DNA of 64,000 nt from Dehalococcoidia bacterium (GTDB taxonomy: Bacteria > Chloroflexota > Dehalococcoidia > Lucifugimonadales > Australimonadaceae), in assembly GCA_022820645.1 (NCBI GenBank), contig JAJEFD010000006.1, positions 1-64,000 on the forward strand. The letters are read 5' to 3'. The position numbers were made by a program, and so were the translations under genes. Each line of letters opens with the position of its first letter. Position 1 is the first letter of the stretch. Under the pieces are notes generated by a model. That model did not search any database, had not been told where the DNA came from, and saw only the letters and a list, made by a program, of their open reading frames with translations. Positions 33,101 through 43,178 of the stretch are shown here, piece by piece.

Positions 33101-33778
33101 CTAGCCCAGCAGGAGCGGTGCGACCTGGCTGACGTGCGGAACCTGATGGTCCGGCGGTTCAACGCCATCCGGCCACAACTGCCCGTTCGCCACCCATGCG
33201 GTCGAGAGCCCCACGTCCTTTGCACCGGCCATGTCCGCGGCGACGTCGTCGCCCACGAACAGCACGTCGCGGCTGGCAGGCATTCCGAGGCACTCGAGCG
33301 CCAACCGGAATATCCCGGGGTCGGGCTTCCGGCAGCCTGCCTCCTCGGAGACGATAACGCACCCGGTCAGCCCCTCCAGCCCCCGTGCCCTGATCGTCAA
33401 GTGCTGCCCTGACGATGGTCCGTTGGTGACGATGCCCCACGGTACGCTCGCTGCGTTGAGACCGCGCAGCAGCGGGAGCACGTCCGGGTCCTGCGGCAGG
33501 ACGGAGCGCGATTTTTGCAGGTACCACTCGGCCAATGCCTCGGGCGACAGCCCGATGCCCGGCCATTCTTCGAGCGTGCGGGCCATCAGCCGCTCCCTGC
33601 CCGCCAGGCCTCTTTCATCGAACGCGGCGAACTTCGCCTCAGCCTCGTCGGCGGACGCTGCGGCGCGCACGGCGGGCCACGTCTCGTGCAGCAGCCGACC
33701 GGTCGCGCGTATCGCGCCGTCGCGGTCCCAGAGCGTGTTGTCGAGGTCGAAGAGCGCGGCTGTGTACAAGGGTGGCAT
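33101..33778 (-). CDS. HAD family hydrolase (first)
   Basis: The 225-residue haloacid-dehalogenase-like phosphatase has motif I FDLDNTLWDRD (about 10-20), motif II VTNGPS (about 127-132), a motif III Lys in EEAGCRKPDPGIF (about 157-169) and motif IV VGDDVAADM (about 185-193). The family dephosphorylates small molecules. It is last in the inositol-phosphate synthase operon, overlapping the previous HAD gene (ATGA). A role in removing phosphate from an inositol derivative is possible but not shown. Confidence 0.85.
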   Translation of the reverse strand: MPPLYTAALFDLDNTLWDRDGAIRATGRLLHETWPAVRAAASADEAEAKFAAFDERGLAGRERLMARTLEEWPGIGLSPEALAEWYLQKSRSVLPQDPDVLPLLRGLNAASVPWGIVTNGPSSGQHLTIRARGLEGLTGCVIVSEEAGCRKPDPGIFRLALECLGMPASRDVLFVGDDVAADMAGAKDVGLSTAWVANGQLWPDGVEPPDHQVPHVSQVAPLLLG

Positions 33779-34485
33779 CAGGTGACTCCTCGGTTCAATT
33801 GCGCCTGCTCCGCTCCGTTGAGCCCGAGCAGCACAGGCAGCAAAGCCATATCGTTGAACCGCACAACTCCCCTCCTGTCGGCGACGTCACTGGTCGGGCT
33901 CGCAACGTATGCCAGAACCCTCATCCCGGCTGCCAGCCCGGCTTGAACGCCTGAGTCGCTGTCCTCGACGACCACGCATTCCCCGGGAGAGAATCCCATC
34001 GTCTCCGCGGCGTGAAGGAACACGTCGGGATGGGGTTTGCGTCGTGGGACCATCCCTCCACTGAACAGCCGCCCTTCGAACCAACCGTAGAGGCCCGTGA
34101 GCTTCAGCCGCTGTTCTATCGCGTCCAGGGAAGCGTTCGAGCCTACGCAAACCATTGTCCCCGAAGCGGCAACCGAACGCACTGCATCGGCAACGCCGGG
34201 AATAGCACAGAGCCTGTCTTCCACCGCAACGCGTTCTGCTTCTTCGATAAGGCTCACGATGTTATCCGGCAACCGCACGCCCCAATGCGTGAGCACTGCA
34301 TCCTGCAGGCCGTCAAACGAAACTCCACGGAAGAGAGCGTGCAACTCCTCCGACTCTGCTTGCAGGCCGTAACGCGCAAGGACACTTCCCAGAGCGCGCA
34401 CGATCAGCAGTTCGCTGTCGACCAGCACGCCGTCGCAATCGAAGATGATCAGCTTAGGGACATTACCGAGGTACTCAGCTGTCAT
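33778..34485 (-). CDS. HAD family hydrolase (second; beta-phosphoglucomutase/YieH-like subfamily)
   Basis: This 235-residue HAD protein has motif I IIFDCDGVLVDSE (about 13-25), as in the phosphatase/mutase group that includes beta-phosphoglucomutase and 6-phosphogluconate phosphatase. VGSNAS is motif II, RRKPHPDVF carries the motif III Lys, and VVVEDSDSGVQAG is motif IV. The helical cap follows motif I. It is the third gene of a minus-strand operon: inositol-3-phosphate synthase, GNAT, this, and another HAD. Substrate not assigned. Confidence 0.85.
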   Translation of the reverse strand: MTAEYLGNVPKLIIFDCDGVLVDSELLIVRALGSVLARYGLQAESEELHALFRGVSFDGLQDAVLTHWGVRLPDNIVSLIEEAERVAVEDRLCAIPGVADAVRSVAASGTMVCVGSNASLDAIEQRLKLTGLYGWFEGRLFSGGMVPRRKPHPDVFLHAAETMGFSPGECVVVEDSDSGVQAGLAAGMRVLAYVASPTSDVADRRGVVRFNDMALLPVLLGLNGAEQAQLNRGVT

Positions 34486-34506
34486 GGTTCCCCTTCATCG
34501 ACAAGC

Positions 34507-35100
34507 CTAGAGCAGCGGCACATGAGGAGCTGCTGTCCTGGGCAGCAAGCCGATAATCCTCGGGTCGTCCGTAACTTCGACCTGCCTGCGGAACGGCACG
34601 AACCCGGACCGTACGTAGAAGTCCAGCGCGCCGGGGTGGTCGAGTGAACACGTATGCACCCACAACCTCTGAATGGGGCGCGACCACGCACATTCCAGCA
34701 CGCGGCTCATCATCCACCGGCCTGCGCCTCTACCAACCATCAGCGGAGTCAGTCCGAAGAAACTCAGTTCGCACTCATCCTTGATGCGAAAGTCGAGCTC
34801 GATCAGGCCTTCTTCATTCCCCTCCGCCTCAAACACATACGCATCGTAGAGAGGGTCGCTGAGAACATGCTGCACTTCGTCGTCGCTCATCTCCAAGCGT
34901 GACGACCATAGCCAGTCCTCTCCTATCCGCCTGAACAAGGTACGGTACCGGTCCACGCCTGAAGAGTCGACCTTCCGGAGAGTCCAGGCCGCCTCCGAGC
35001 GCTCGGGCCGCGCTGGTGGGCGCTGGAACATCTGCAGGTGTGTTACGACCGAGGCGGTCTTGCCGCTGGGGATGTCGCTGTAGCCGTCCGGGATCTCCAT
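34507..35100 (-). CDS. GNAT family N-acetyltransferase
   Basis: The 197-residue protein has a GNAT core at about 45-180. FFGLTPLMVGRGAGRWMMSR is the acetyl-CoA pyrophosphate loop (G-x-G-x-G variant GRGAGR near 124-129), and DHPGALDFYVRSGF is the typical C-terminal motif. The N-terminal 40 residues are extra. It starts two bases after the stop of the inositol-3-phosphate synthase gene, so it is in the same operon. Acetylation of an amine made from the inositol product is one possible role. Confidence 0.8.
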   Translation of the reverse strand: MEIPDGYSDIPSGKTASVVTHLQMFQRPPARPERSEAAWTLRKVDSSGVDRYRTLFRRIGEDWLWSSRLEMSDDEVQHVLSDPLYDAYVFEAEGNEEGLIELDFRIKDECELSFFGLTPLMVGRGAGRWMMSRVLECAWSRPIQRLWVHTCSLDHPGALDFYVRSGFVPFRRQVEVTDDPRIIGLLPRTAAPHVPLL

Positions 35101-35102
35101 CT

Positions 35103-36623
<1,521 letters not shown>

Positions 36624-36631
36624 TGCAAGGC

Positions 36632-36660
36632 AACCTACCGATAAAATCGTTAGTTGTCAA
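36632..36660 (-). promoter_or_regulatory. Promoter of inositol synthase operon with palindrome in the spacer
   Basis: On the minus strand TTGACA (36655-36660) and TAGGTT (36632-36637) are 17 bases apart. The spacer carries the palindrome CGAT-n3-ATCG (36639-36649). It lies only nine bases before the ATG of a gene whose product begins with an HTH domain, so autoregulation is plausible. The -10 is a weak match. Confidence 0.45.
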
Positions 36661-36683
36661 GCCGCCCCCACGGCAACACGATT

Positions 36684-36700
36684 GGTATCATCCCCCCATG
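36684..36700 (+). promoter_or_regulatory. -10 box six bases before a Rieske gene ATG (leaderless-type)
   Basis: TATCAT (36686-36691) is followed by CCCCCC and then ATG 36698. There is no Shine-Dalgarno sequence. The spacing predicts transcription starting at the ATG. Confidence 0.45.
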
Positions 36701-37996
36701 TTGAGCCTCGAGGACAACGAACTCCTGACCCGTGTGGGTAGGGGCAAGCCGATGGGCGAGCTGCTCCGCCGCTTCTGGCACCCCGTGCTGCTGTCGAGCG
36801 AGCTGCCGAAGCCCGACTGCCCGCCCGTGCGCGTGCGCCTCATGGGCGAGCGCCTCGTCGCGTTCCGCGATACGAGCGGCCGGGTCGGCCTGCTGGCCGA
36901 GGCCTGCCCCCACCGGCGGGCGAGTCTCTTCTTCGGACGCAACGAGGAGAACGGCCTACGCTGCATCTACCACGGATGGAAATACGACGTCGAGGGGCGT
37001 TGCGTCGACATGCCCAGCGAACCCGCGGGCAGCAACTTCGCCTCCAAGGTGCGCACGACCGCCTATCCGTGCCGCGAAACGAACGGCGTGGTCTTCGCTT
37101 ACCTCGGCCCGCCGGAGCTGCAACCGGAGCTGCCGGGCATCGAGTGGATAGGGCTGCCGGAGGGCCACGTCTACGTGACCAAGCGGTACGAGTTCGCGAA
37201 CTGGGTGCAGGGGCTGGAGGGCGGCATCGACTCCTGCCATTCCAACTTCCTTCACACCACGGTCCCGGCGTTCCGGCGGACGGCCGAGTTCTTCGACGGC
37301 CTCCGCGACAGGCTCCAGTTCGATGCGAGGCTGGTCGAGTACTTCATCAGCGACCTCTCTCCCCGCTTCTGCCTGCGCGACACCGACTACGGCGTGTTGA
37401 TCGGGACGCAGCGCGACGCCGGGGAGGACAGCTTCTACTGGCGCATAACGCACTGGCTGCTCCCGCACGCGAACATCTTCGGAGGCGTGCGGGACGACGG
37501 CCAGACCCGCCTCGGCAGAGGGCTCATCTGGTCCGCGGTCGACGACCACACTACCGCCGTCTTCTCGGTCAGCTGGGCGCTGGAGTCGCCGCTGACGGAG
37601 AGTGAACGTGCCGCCTGCGAGGTGTTCAGCGGGGCCGTTGTCCCGGGGACGTCCATGATGGTGCAGACGATGGCCAACGACTACCTGATAGACCGGGAGC
37701 GGCAGGCGACGGAGACGTTCACCGGCATCGAGTCGCTCCAGGCGCAGGACCTCGCCGCCCAGGAGGGCATGGGAAGCATCGTCGACAGGACGGAGGAGCA
37801 CCTCGGCTCGTCCGACTCCGCCATCATCCGCGTGCGCCGCGCCCTGATCCGCGCGGCCAGGGACCTGATGGAGGGCACGGAACCCGCGCAGGCAGCCCGC
37901 CCCGCCTCCTACAAGCTCCGCACCGTCGACCTCATCAGGCCGCGCGCCGACGGCTTCGACGGAGAGGAGATCGAGGCGCTCTGCCGGTTGGGGTGA
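36698..37996 (+). CDS. Rieske non-heme iron oxygenase (second paralogue)
   Basis: The 432-residue oxygenase closely resembles the 18610-19932 protein in its first 110 residues. It has Rieske ligands Cys70, His72, Cys89 and His92, an iron site in EGGIDSCHSNFLH (about 173-185), and no visible reductase partner. The substrate-binding half is well diverged, so it probably acts on another aromatic compound. ATG 36698 aligns exactly with the paralogue's start (both begin MLS). It is divergent from the inositol synthase operon, with 74 bases between them, and appears to be a single-gene unit. Confidence 0.88.
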   Translation: MLSLEDNELLTRVGRGKPMGELLRRFWHPVLLSSELPKPDCPPVRVRLMGERLVAFRDTSGRVGLLAEACPHRRASLFFGRNEENGLRCIYHGWKYDVEGRCVDMPSEPAGSNFASKVRTTAYPCRETNGVVFAYLGPPELQPELPGIEWIGLPEGHVYVTKRYEFANWVQGLEGGIDSCHSNFLHTTVPAFRRTAEFFDGLRDRLQFDARLVEYFISDLSPRFCLRDTDYGVLIGTQRDAGEDSFYWRITHWLLPHANIFGGVRDDGQTRLGRGLIWSAVDDHTTAVFSVSWALESPLTESERAACEVFSGAVVPGTSMMVQTMANDYLIDRERQATETFTGIESLQAQDLAAQEGMGSIVDRTEEHLGSSDSAIIRVRRALIRAARDLMEGTEPAQAARPASYKLRTVDLIRPRADGFDGEEIEALCRLG

Positions 37997-38027
37997 CGGG
38001 TCTCTCACCAGGCACGAGTCGGGCCTG

Positions 38028-38408
38028 CTATCCGCCCCCCAACTCAGCGAGGCGCGCACGCACGACTCGTTCCACCAGCGACACTGGCAGAGCAACGCCC
38101 GGATCGAGATGCAGCGTCGTGCCGGAGGTCCCGATGCCCGCTGCCTTGAGTTCGTCCTTCATGGCGACGGGAACAGCCTTGCTCATGGTGTGCAGGGCGC
38201 AGTGATTCTTCGCAACCGACAACGCGACGAAGTCCTTCCCGAGGCGGAAGATCGGGATCCTGTAGCTGACGCGCTCGGTGCAGTCCGGCGCAGCCGTCCT
38301 TATGATGGCGCGCAACCGCTCGAGCGTGGCGCGGGGCCCGGGCGCCTGCGCCGCCAGGTATTCGTCGACCTCTTGCGGCGCATGCCGGTCCGGTCCGTGC
38401 TCACTCAT
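38028..38408 (-). CDS. DUF1801 domain protein
   Basis: The 126-residue protein has the DUF1801 (YdhG-like) core: [20 protein letters not shown] (about 40-59), [19 protein letters not shown] and a C-terminal VVRARLAEL helix. These small TATA-box-binding-like-fold proteins occur in many bacteria and have no settled function. ATG 38406-38408 is preceded by GGAGG eight bases upstream; the longer frame adds an unsupported N terminus. It lies convergent to the Rieske gene. Confidence 0.8.
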   Translation of the reverse strand: MSEHGPDRHAPQEVDEYLAAQAPGPRATLERLRAIIRTAAPDCTERVSYRIPIFRLGKDFVALSVAKNHCALHTMSKAVPVAMKDELKAAGIGTSGTTLHLDPGVALPVSLVERVVRARLAELGGG

Positions 38409-38500
38409 CGCGAACGCCTCCGCTGGTTCAACAACGTCCATTATATGGAGCGGTGGCGATACGCTACACTCATGCCATCCCCGTTCCGGAGACACTCCCC

Positions 38501-39862
38501 TTGCGAACGTCCGCGCTGCTTACGCTTGCCCTGCTGTTTCTGACCACTCTCGCAGCGTGCTCTCAGCCAACCCCGACGCCAACGGCCCCGCCGGTTGCTA
38601 CGCCAACCGCGACGTCGACACCCACCGCGACGCCGACCCCGACGCCCACGCCAACTCCTACGGCCACGCCGGTTCCGACCTCAACGCCGACGCCAACCGC
38701 AACGTCGACGCCTACCGCGACGCCGACCCCGACACCCACACCAACACCAACGCTGACGCCGACTCCAACCGTAACGCCGACGCCGACTGCCACGCCGACA
38801 CCGACCTCGACACCGACGCCCACGCCGACCCCTACGCCGGTGAACCCTGAGGAGTATTTCAGCGGCAAGACTGTCCGGGTTATCGCCGGTGCGAATGCGA
38901 ACGGCGGCTCATACGACTCGTTCAGCCGGTTCGTTGCAGCGACCGCAGAGCACTACTTCCCTCGGAGCACGAGGTTCGACGTCGAGAACATCCCTGGCGC
39001 AGGGGGGTACAACGGCCTCCGTGCGACTCTGGACTCCGAGCCTGACGGCCTCACTATCGGCATCGTGCACTCTCGATGGTTCCAGCGCCAGGCGGTCGTC
39101 GGCGACATTCCCAATTTCGATTTCGACGAGGTCCAACTCCTGGGTTCGCCGACCTTCACGGTGGCCGAAGATCCATACTGCGTCGACCGCAACGTCGCCG
39201 CCTCATGGCAGGAAGTGCTCGACCTGGGGCGCCCGCTTCGGGTCGGCACATACCAGCCCGGGACGGAGCCTGCGATCGAGTTCATGGAGACTATCGGCCT
39301 CCCCTTCCAGGTGGTCTACGACTATCCCGGCACTCGTCAAATCATGGACGCGTTCGACCGTGGCGAACTCGACCTGAGCAACCGCTGCGCTCTCTACGCC
39401 GTTCGTGCTCTCTACCCTGAATGGATCGAGCAGGGCCGCCTCGTCCCGCTCTTCTACGTCAGGAAGCCTCCCGACCAGGGATACCTCGCTCGACTCGGCC
39501 ACACCGGCCCCCTGCCGTCTTTCACGGAGCTGCCCGGCCTCAACCTGGGTGAGGTACAGCGGGCGCAGTTGAAGGCGGTACAGGCCGAACTGCTCCTTCG
39601 GGAAGTCACGCGGGTGTTCATCCTCCCTGCAGGTGTTCCCGATGAGATCAGGCAGTACTGGCAGGAGCGGTTCGACCTCATCATGAAAGACCAGGGGTTC
39701 ATCGACACCGTCCACAACACGGGGTACGTTGACTGGTACGGATACGGGAGCACTGAGGAGCTGCTCGACATTATTCGCCGCGTCCAGGCGCTCGACCAGC
39801 GAGTGAAGGACATCCTGTACCAACGCAGCAACCTGAGCGACCTCGACCGGCTGGTGCAGTAG
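38501..39862 (+). CDS. TctC/Bug-like solute-binding lipoprotein without adjacent permease
   Basis: The TTG start at 38501, with GGAG upstream, gives a clean lipoprotein signal ending in LAAC (Cys20). A Pro-Thr repeat tether of about 95 residues follows (about 23-115), then a binding domain from about 120 ([21 protein letters not shown]). Its ligand loop and overall domain match the TctC protein at 17266-18534. No tctA/tctB lies nearby, so it either uses the permease at 15-17 kb or acts as a receptor. The antisense reading of the repeat region gives a false Val-Gly ORF. An upstream in-frame start exists but would spoil the signal peptide. Confidence 0.82.
   Translation: MRTSALLTLALLFLTTLAACSQPTPTPTAPPVATPTATSTPTATPTPTPTPTPTATPVPTSTPTPTATSTPTATPTPTPTPTPTLTPTPTVTPTPTATPTPTSTPTPTPTPTPVNPEEYFSGKTVRVIAGANANGGSYDSFSRFVAATAEHYFPRSTRFDVENIPGAGGYNGLRATLDSEPDGLTIGIVHSRWFQRQAVVGDIPNFDFDEVQLLGSPTFTVAEDPYCVDRNVAASWQEVLDLGRPLRVGTYQPGTEPAIEFMETIGLPFQVVYDYPGTRQIMDAFDRGELDLSNRCALYAVRALYPEWIEQGRLVPLFYVRKPPDQGYLARLGHTGPLPSFTELPGLNLGEVQRAQLKAVQAELLLREVTRVFILPAGVPDEIRQYWQERFDLIMKDQGFIDTVHNTGYVDWYGYGSTEELLDIIRRVQALDQRVKDILYQRSNLSDLDRLVQ
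38565..38845 (+). repeat. Coding Pro-Thr minisatellite
   Basis: About 280 bases of degenerate six-base units (ACGCCG / ACCCCG / ACGCCA) encode PTPT..., PTAT... and similar repeats as the lipoprotein tether. Shorter versions are found in the lipoproteins at 17266 and 59231. The purity of the repeat makes length change by slippage likely. Confidence 0.8.
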
Positions 39863-39868
39863 GCGCAT

Positions 39869-39880
39869 CCCCCCCCCCCC
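39869..39880 (+). repeat. Run of 12 cytosines between two genes
   Basis: A C12 homopolymer lies seven bases after the lipoprotein stop and 71 bases before the bicupin start. No other run of this length occurs in the window. It could be a slippage site or a sequencing-length error. Confidence 0.8.
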
Positions 39881-39951
39881 GGAACTTTCGCTGGCGCGCC
39901 GGTTTTGCTAGCCTCACGCTCAGGCGTCCGCTCGACGCCACGGAGGAACGG

Positions 39952-40962
39952 ATGGCCACAACAGCAGGGATCGTGCCGGAGGAGCTGGCGCAGCTGACGC
40001 CGGATGAGCTGTACGCGCTCTACATGGAGAAGCAGGTGAACTTCGGACGCGCCGCGCTCGCGCTCGACAAGCGCAGGCAACTGGGCCGCGTCCACGTCCC
40101 CGCCGAGGAGGCCGACGTCCCGAACGCCGGGCCGAACCAGCGCATGATCGTGGGGCCGGAGCTCGGCTTCAACGTCCACAACCTGCACGTCTTCACGTCG
40201 GGGCGCGCGGGCGGCTCGGAGCGCTACCACACCCACGGCGACGCGCTCAAGTTCTACGTCAAGGGCGGCGGTCAGGAGCTCATCGAGGACGTGCGCTTCG
40301 ACGTCAAGGTCGGCGACTTCTGCCACGTCCCCGCCAACATCTGGCACGGCACCGAGAACCCGCACCCGGAGCCGCTCGTCTTCCTCGCCGCGCAGCAGTT
40401 CCCCGGCACTTACCGCCAGGTGCCCACGCCGTTCGTCCACATCACCGCGCCGCACAAGGCCCCCGAGGTGAGCGACCTCTCGGACGAGGAGCTTGCGAAA
40501 CTGGAGCCGTGGCCGCTCTACCTCCGCTACCTGGAGGAGCAGATGGCGTTCGGGCGCGTCGCGCTGGAGATGCAGCGCAGGCGCGAGCAGAAGCGCCTCC
40601 ACGTCCCTGCGGAGGAGGCGCCCATCATGGAGTGGGGCCCCGGCAGGCACCACATCATGTCGCCGGAACTCGGCTTCGACATCTACTCGTTCCAACTGTT
40701 CATGGAGAACGTCCCCGCGCACACGGAGAACGGCGCGCCCCAGACCTCCGGCGACGCCGTCCGCTACTACATCGGCGGCGAGGGCGTCGAGGTCATCGGC
40801 GAGGAGCGCGTCCGCGTCCGCGCGGGCGACTTCACCTGCATCCCCGCCGGAACGCGACACGAGACGACCAACCCGCACGACGAGGACCTGCGCTTCATCT
40901 GCTGGCAGCAGATACCGGGCACCTACGTGCAGGTGCACCTCCCCGTCCTGCCCGTGGAGTAA
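39952..40962 (+). CDS. Bicupin protein
   Basis: The 336-residue protein contains two homologous cupin halves, about 50-160 (RYHTHGDALKFYVKGGGQEL ... HVPANIWHGTENPH) and about 220-330 (GDAVRYYIGGEGVEVIGEE ... CIPAGTRHETTNPHDED). Each is preceded by a similar helix (LTPDELYALYMEKQVNFGRA / LEPWPLYLRYLEEQMAFGRV). The first cupin keeps the His pair HTH for metal; the second does not, so only one half is likely catalytic, as in gentisate or oxalate type bicupins. The molybdenum hydroxylase large subunit starts two bases after its stop. Confidence 0.8.
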   Translation: MATTAGIVPEELAQLTPDELYALYMEKQVNFGRAALALDKRRQLGRVHVPAEEADVPNAGPNQRMIVGPELGFNVHNLHVFTSGRAGGSERYHTHGDALKFYVKGGGQELIEDVRFDVKVGDFCHVPANIWHGTENPHPEPLVFLAAQQFPGTYRQVPTPFVHITAPHKAPEVSDLSDEELAKLEPWPLYLRYLEEQMAFGRVALEMQRRREQKRLHVPAEEAPIMEWGPGRHHIMSPELGFDIYSFQLFMENVPAHTENGAPQTSGDAVRYYIGGEGVEVIGEERVRVRAGDFTCIPAGTRHETTNPHDEDLRFICWQQIPGTYVQVHLPVLPVE

Positions 40963-40964
40963 CC

Positions 40965-43130
40965 ATGACCACCTACCGCGGCCAGGGCATGGCCCGCATG
41001 GAGGACGAGCGGCTGCTGCGCGGCGGCGGCACGTTCGTCGACGACATCCAGTTGGACGGGATGCTCCACGCCGCCGTGCTCCGCAGCACCGAGCCGCACG
41101 CCCGCATCCGCTCCGTCGACACCGGCGCCGCGCTCGCGAGCCCGGGCGTTGCCGCCGTCTACACCGGCGCGGACCTGGACGGCGTCGTGCCCGACATCGG
41201 CGCGATCCGCCGCGAGGGCATGGGCGAGACGCCCGTCCCCGAGCACCCCGTGCTGGCGAAGGGCCGCGTCTGCTACGTCGGCCAGCCCGTCGCGCTCGTC
41301 GTGGCGTCGACGCGGGCCGAGGCGTTCGACGCGCGCGACCGCATCGCCGTCGACTACGAGCCGTTACCTCCCCTGCTCGACCCGCGCGAGTCGGCATCGG
41401 ACGCCAGCCCGCTCCACGCCGACATCGGTACGAACGTCGTGATGCGCACGGAGGCGGGCGCCGGCAACGTCGCCGAGGCGTTCGAGAACGCCGACCAGAT
41501 CGTCGAGGCCTCGTACGAGATACCTCGCCTCGTCGCGATGCCGATGGAGTGCCGGGGCATCGTCGTCGCGCCGGACGCGGCGAGCGGGCGGCTCACCGTG
41601 TGGACGTCGACGCAGGTGCCGCACCGCGTCAAGACGTTCCTCGCGATGCTGCTCCCCGGCGACCTCGACGTGCGCGTCGTCACGCCGGATGTCGGCGGCG
41701 GCTTCGGACGCAAGATCGAGGTCTGGCCGGAGGAGGTCGCGACGGCGTACGCGGCGGTGCGGCTCGGCGCGCCGGTCAAGTGGACGGAGCAGCGCTCGGA
41801 GAGCACGCTCGCCTCGCACGGTCGCGGGTTCACGGCGGACGTGGAGGCCGCCGTGCGCGCGGACGGCACGATGCTCGGCGTCCGCATCCGCATGCTGGCC
41901 GACATGGGCGCGTACTTCCTCACGTCCAGCGGCGGGCCGCTCGGCAACGCCGTGCAGCGCGTCGCCGGGCCGTACGCCATCCCCGCGATGGACGTCGAGT
42001 GCCTCGGCGTGACGACCAACCGTCCGCCCACCGGCCCCTACCGCGGCGCGGGCGGCCCCGAGGCCGCCGTGCCCATCGAGCGCATCATGGACGACGCCGC
42101 GCGCCGGTTGGGCATGGACCCCGCCGAGATACGACGCCGCAACTTCATCCCCACCGACGCCTTCCCCTACCGGACCGCCACCGGCCTCGAGTACGACTCC
42201 GGCGACTTCCACACCGCGTTCGACCGCGCGCTCGGCATGGCCGGATACGCCGGTCTGCGCGAGCGGCAGGCGTCCGAGCGCGGCCCGTTCCGCACCGGCA
42301 TCGGTGTCGCGACCGTCACGAAGGCGTCCGGGGGCAAGGCGAACGTGCGCAAGAGCCTCGCACGCGTCGAGATGAAGCCGGACGGGCGCGTCGTCATCGT
42401 CACGGACGTATCGCCGCACGGACAGGGCACGGCCACGTCGTTCTCGCAGATAGCGGCGGACACGCTCGGCATTCCGCCGGAGATGGTGGAACTGCACCAC
42501 GGCGACACCGACGAACTCGCCTCGGGCGGCGGCACCACGTCGAGCCGGGGTCTGGCGGTCGGCGGCAACGCGGCCTACGTCGCGCTGCTGGAAGTGAAGA
42601 AGCGATTGGAAGCCGCGGGCGGGCGCATCCCCGCGAACGGCATCACCGTGGAACTGGAGTGGGAGCTGCCGGCCAACCCGTTCGGCTTCGCCGCGCACGT
42701 CGCGGTCGTCGAGCTGGACGAGGGCACCGGCGACGTGCGCCTCACCGACTACGCGGCGGTGCACGACTGCGGCCCGATGATCAACCCGGTCATCGTGCGC
42801 GGGCAGATACAGGGCGGCATCGCGCAGGGCATCGGCCAGGCGTTGAGCGAGGGGATGCTCTACTCGGCGGCGGGCCAACCGCAGACCGCCAGCTTCATGA
42901 CGTACGGCATCCCCATCGCGGAGTCGCTGCCCTCATTCGCGCTGGAGAACCAGCAGACGCCGTCGCCGACGAACCCGCTGGGCATCAAGGGCATCGGCGA
43001 ACTGCCGACGGTCGCTGCGCCGGTGGCGGTCACGAACGCCGTCGCGGACGCGCTCGCCCGCTCCGGCGCCGACGTCAGCGGCGTCGACATGCCGCTCCTC
43101 ACCGAGCGCGTCTGGCGCGCACTGGGGTAG
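40965..43130 (+). CDS. Molybdenum hydroxylase large subunit without adjacent small/medium subunits
   Basis: The 721-residue xanthine dehydrogenase family large subunit begins GQGMARMEDERLLRGGGTF, with GGGFGRKIEVW near 245, PYRGAGGPE near 360, and GIKGIGELP near 676 (the Glu is the catalytic base). The CO dehydrogenase loop is not present. Neither the FAD nor the [2Fe-2S] subunit is encoded beside it; the nearest set is at 6654-10266. It follows a bicupin gene with a two-base gap, so the pair form an operon. It may borrow subunits from elsewhere. Confidence 0.87.
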   Translation: MTTYRGQGMARMEDERLLRGGGTFVDDIQLDGMLHAAVLRSTEPHARIRSVDTGAALASPGVAAVYTGADLDGVVPDIGAIRREGMGETPVPEHPVLAKGRVCYVGQPVALVVASTRAEAFDARDRIAVDYEPLPPLLDPRESASDASPLHADIGTNVVMRTEAGAGNVAEAFENADQIVEASYEIPRLVAMPMECRGIVVAPDAASGRLTVWTSTQVPHRVKTFLAMLLPGDLDVRVVTPDVGGGFGRKIEVWPEEVATAYAAVRLGAPVKWTEQRSESTLASHGRGFTADVEAAVRADGTMLGVRIRMLADMGAYFLTSSGGPLGNAVQRVAGPYAIPAMDVECLGVTTNRPPTGPYRGAGGPEAAVPIERIMDDAARRLGMDPAEIRRRNFIPTDAFPYRTATGLEYDSGDFHTAFDRALGMAGYAGLRERQASERGPFRTGIGVATVTKASGGKANVRKSLARVEMKPDGRVVIVTDVSPHGQGTATSFSQIAADTLGIPPEMVELHHGDTDELASGGGTTSSRGLAVGGNAAYVALLEVKKRLEAAGGRIPANGITVELEWELPANPFGFAAHVAVVELDEGTGDVRLTDYAAVHDCGPMINPVIVRGQIQGGIAQGIGQALSEGMLYSAAGQPQTASFMTYGIPIAESLPSFALENQQTPSPTNPLGIKGIGELPTVAAPVAVTNAVADALARSGADVSGVDMPLLTERVWRALG

Positions 43131-43178
43131 AAGCCTACAGTATGATTCCGTCACGAATATACGGAGGAAGGCCTATAC

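Noticed and set aside
38565-38845. Possible CRISPR array or tandem repeat array
   Set aside because: The units are six bases, continuous, without spacers, and lie in frame within a lipoprotein gene.
38563-38868. Long Val-Gly repeat ORF on the minus strand (and similar one at 17196-17585)
   Set aside because: It is the antisense of the Pro-Thr tether of a lipoprotein. Its composition follows from the repeat and there is no ribosome site.
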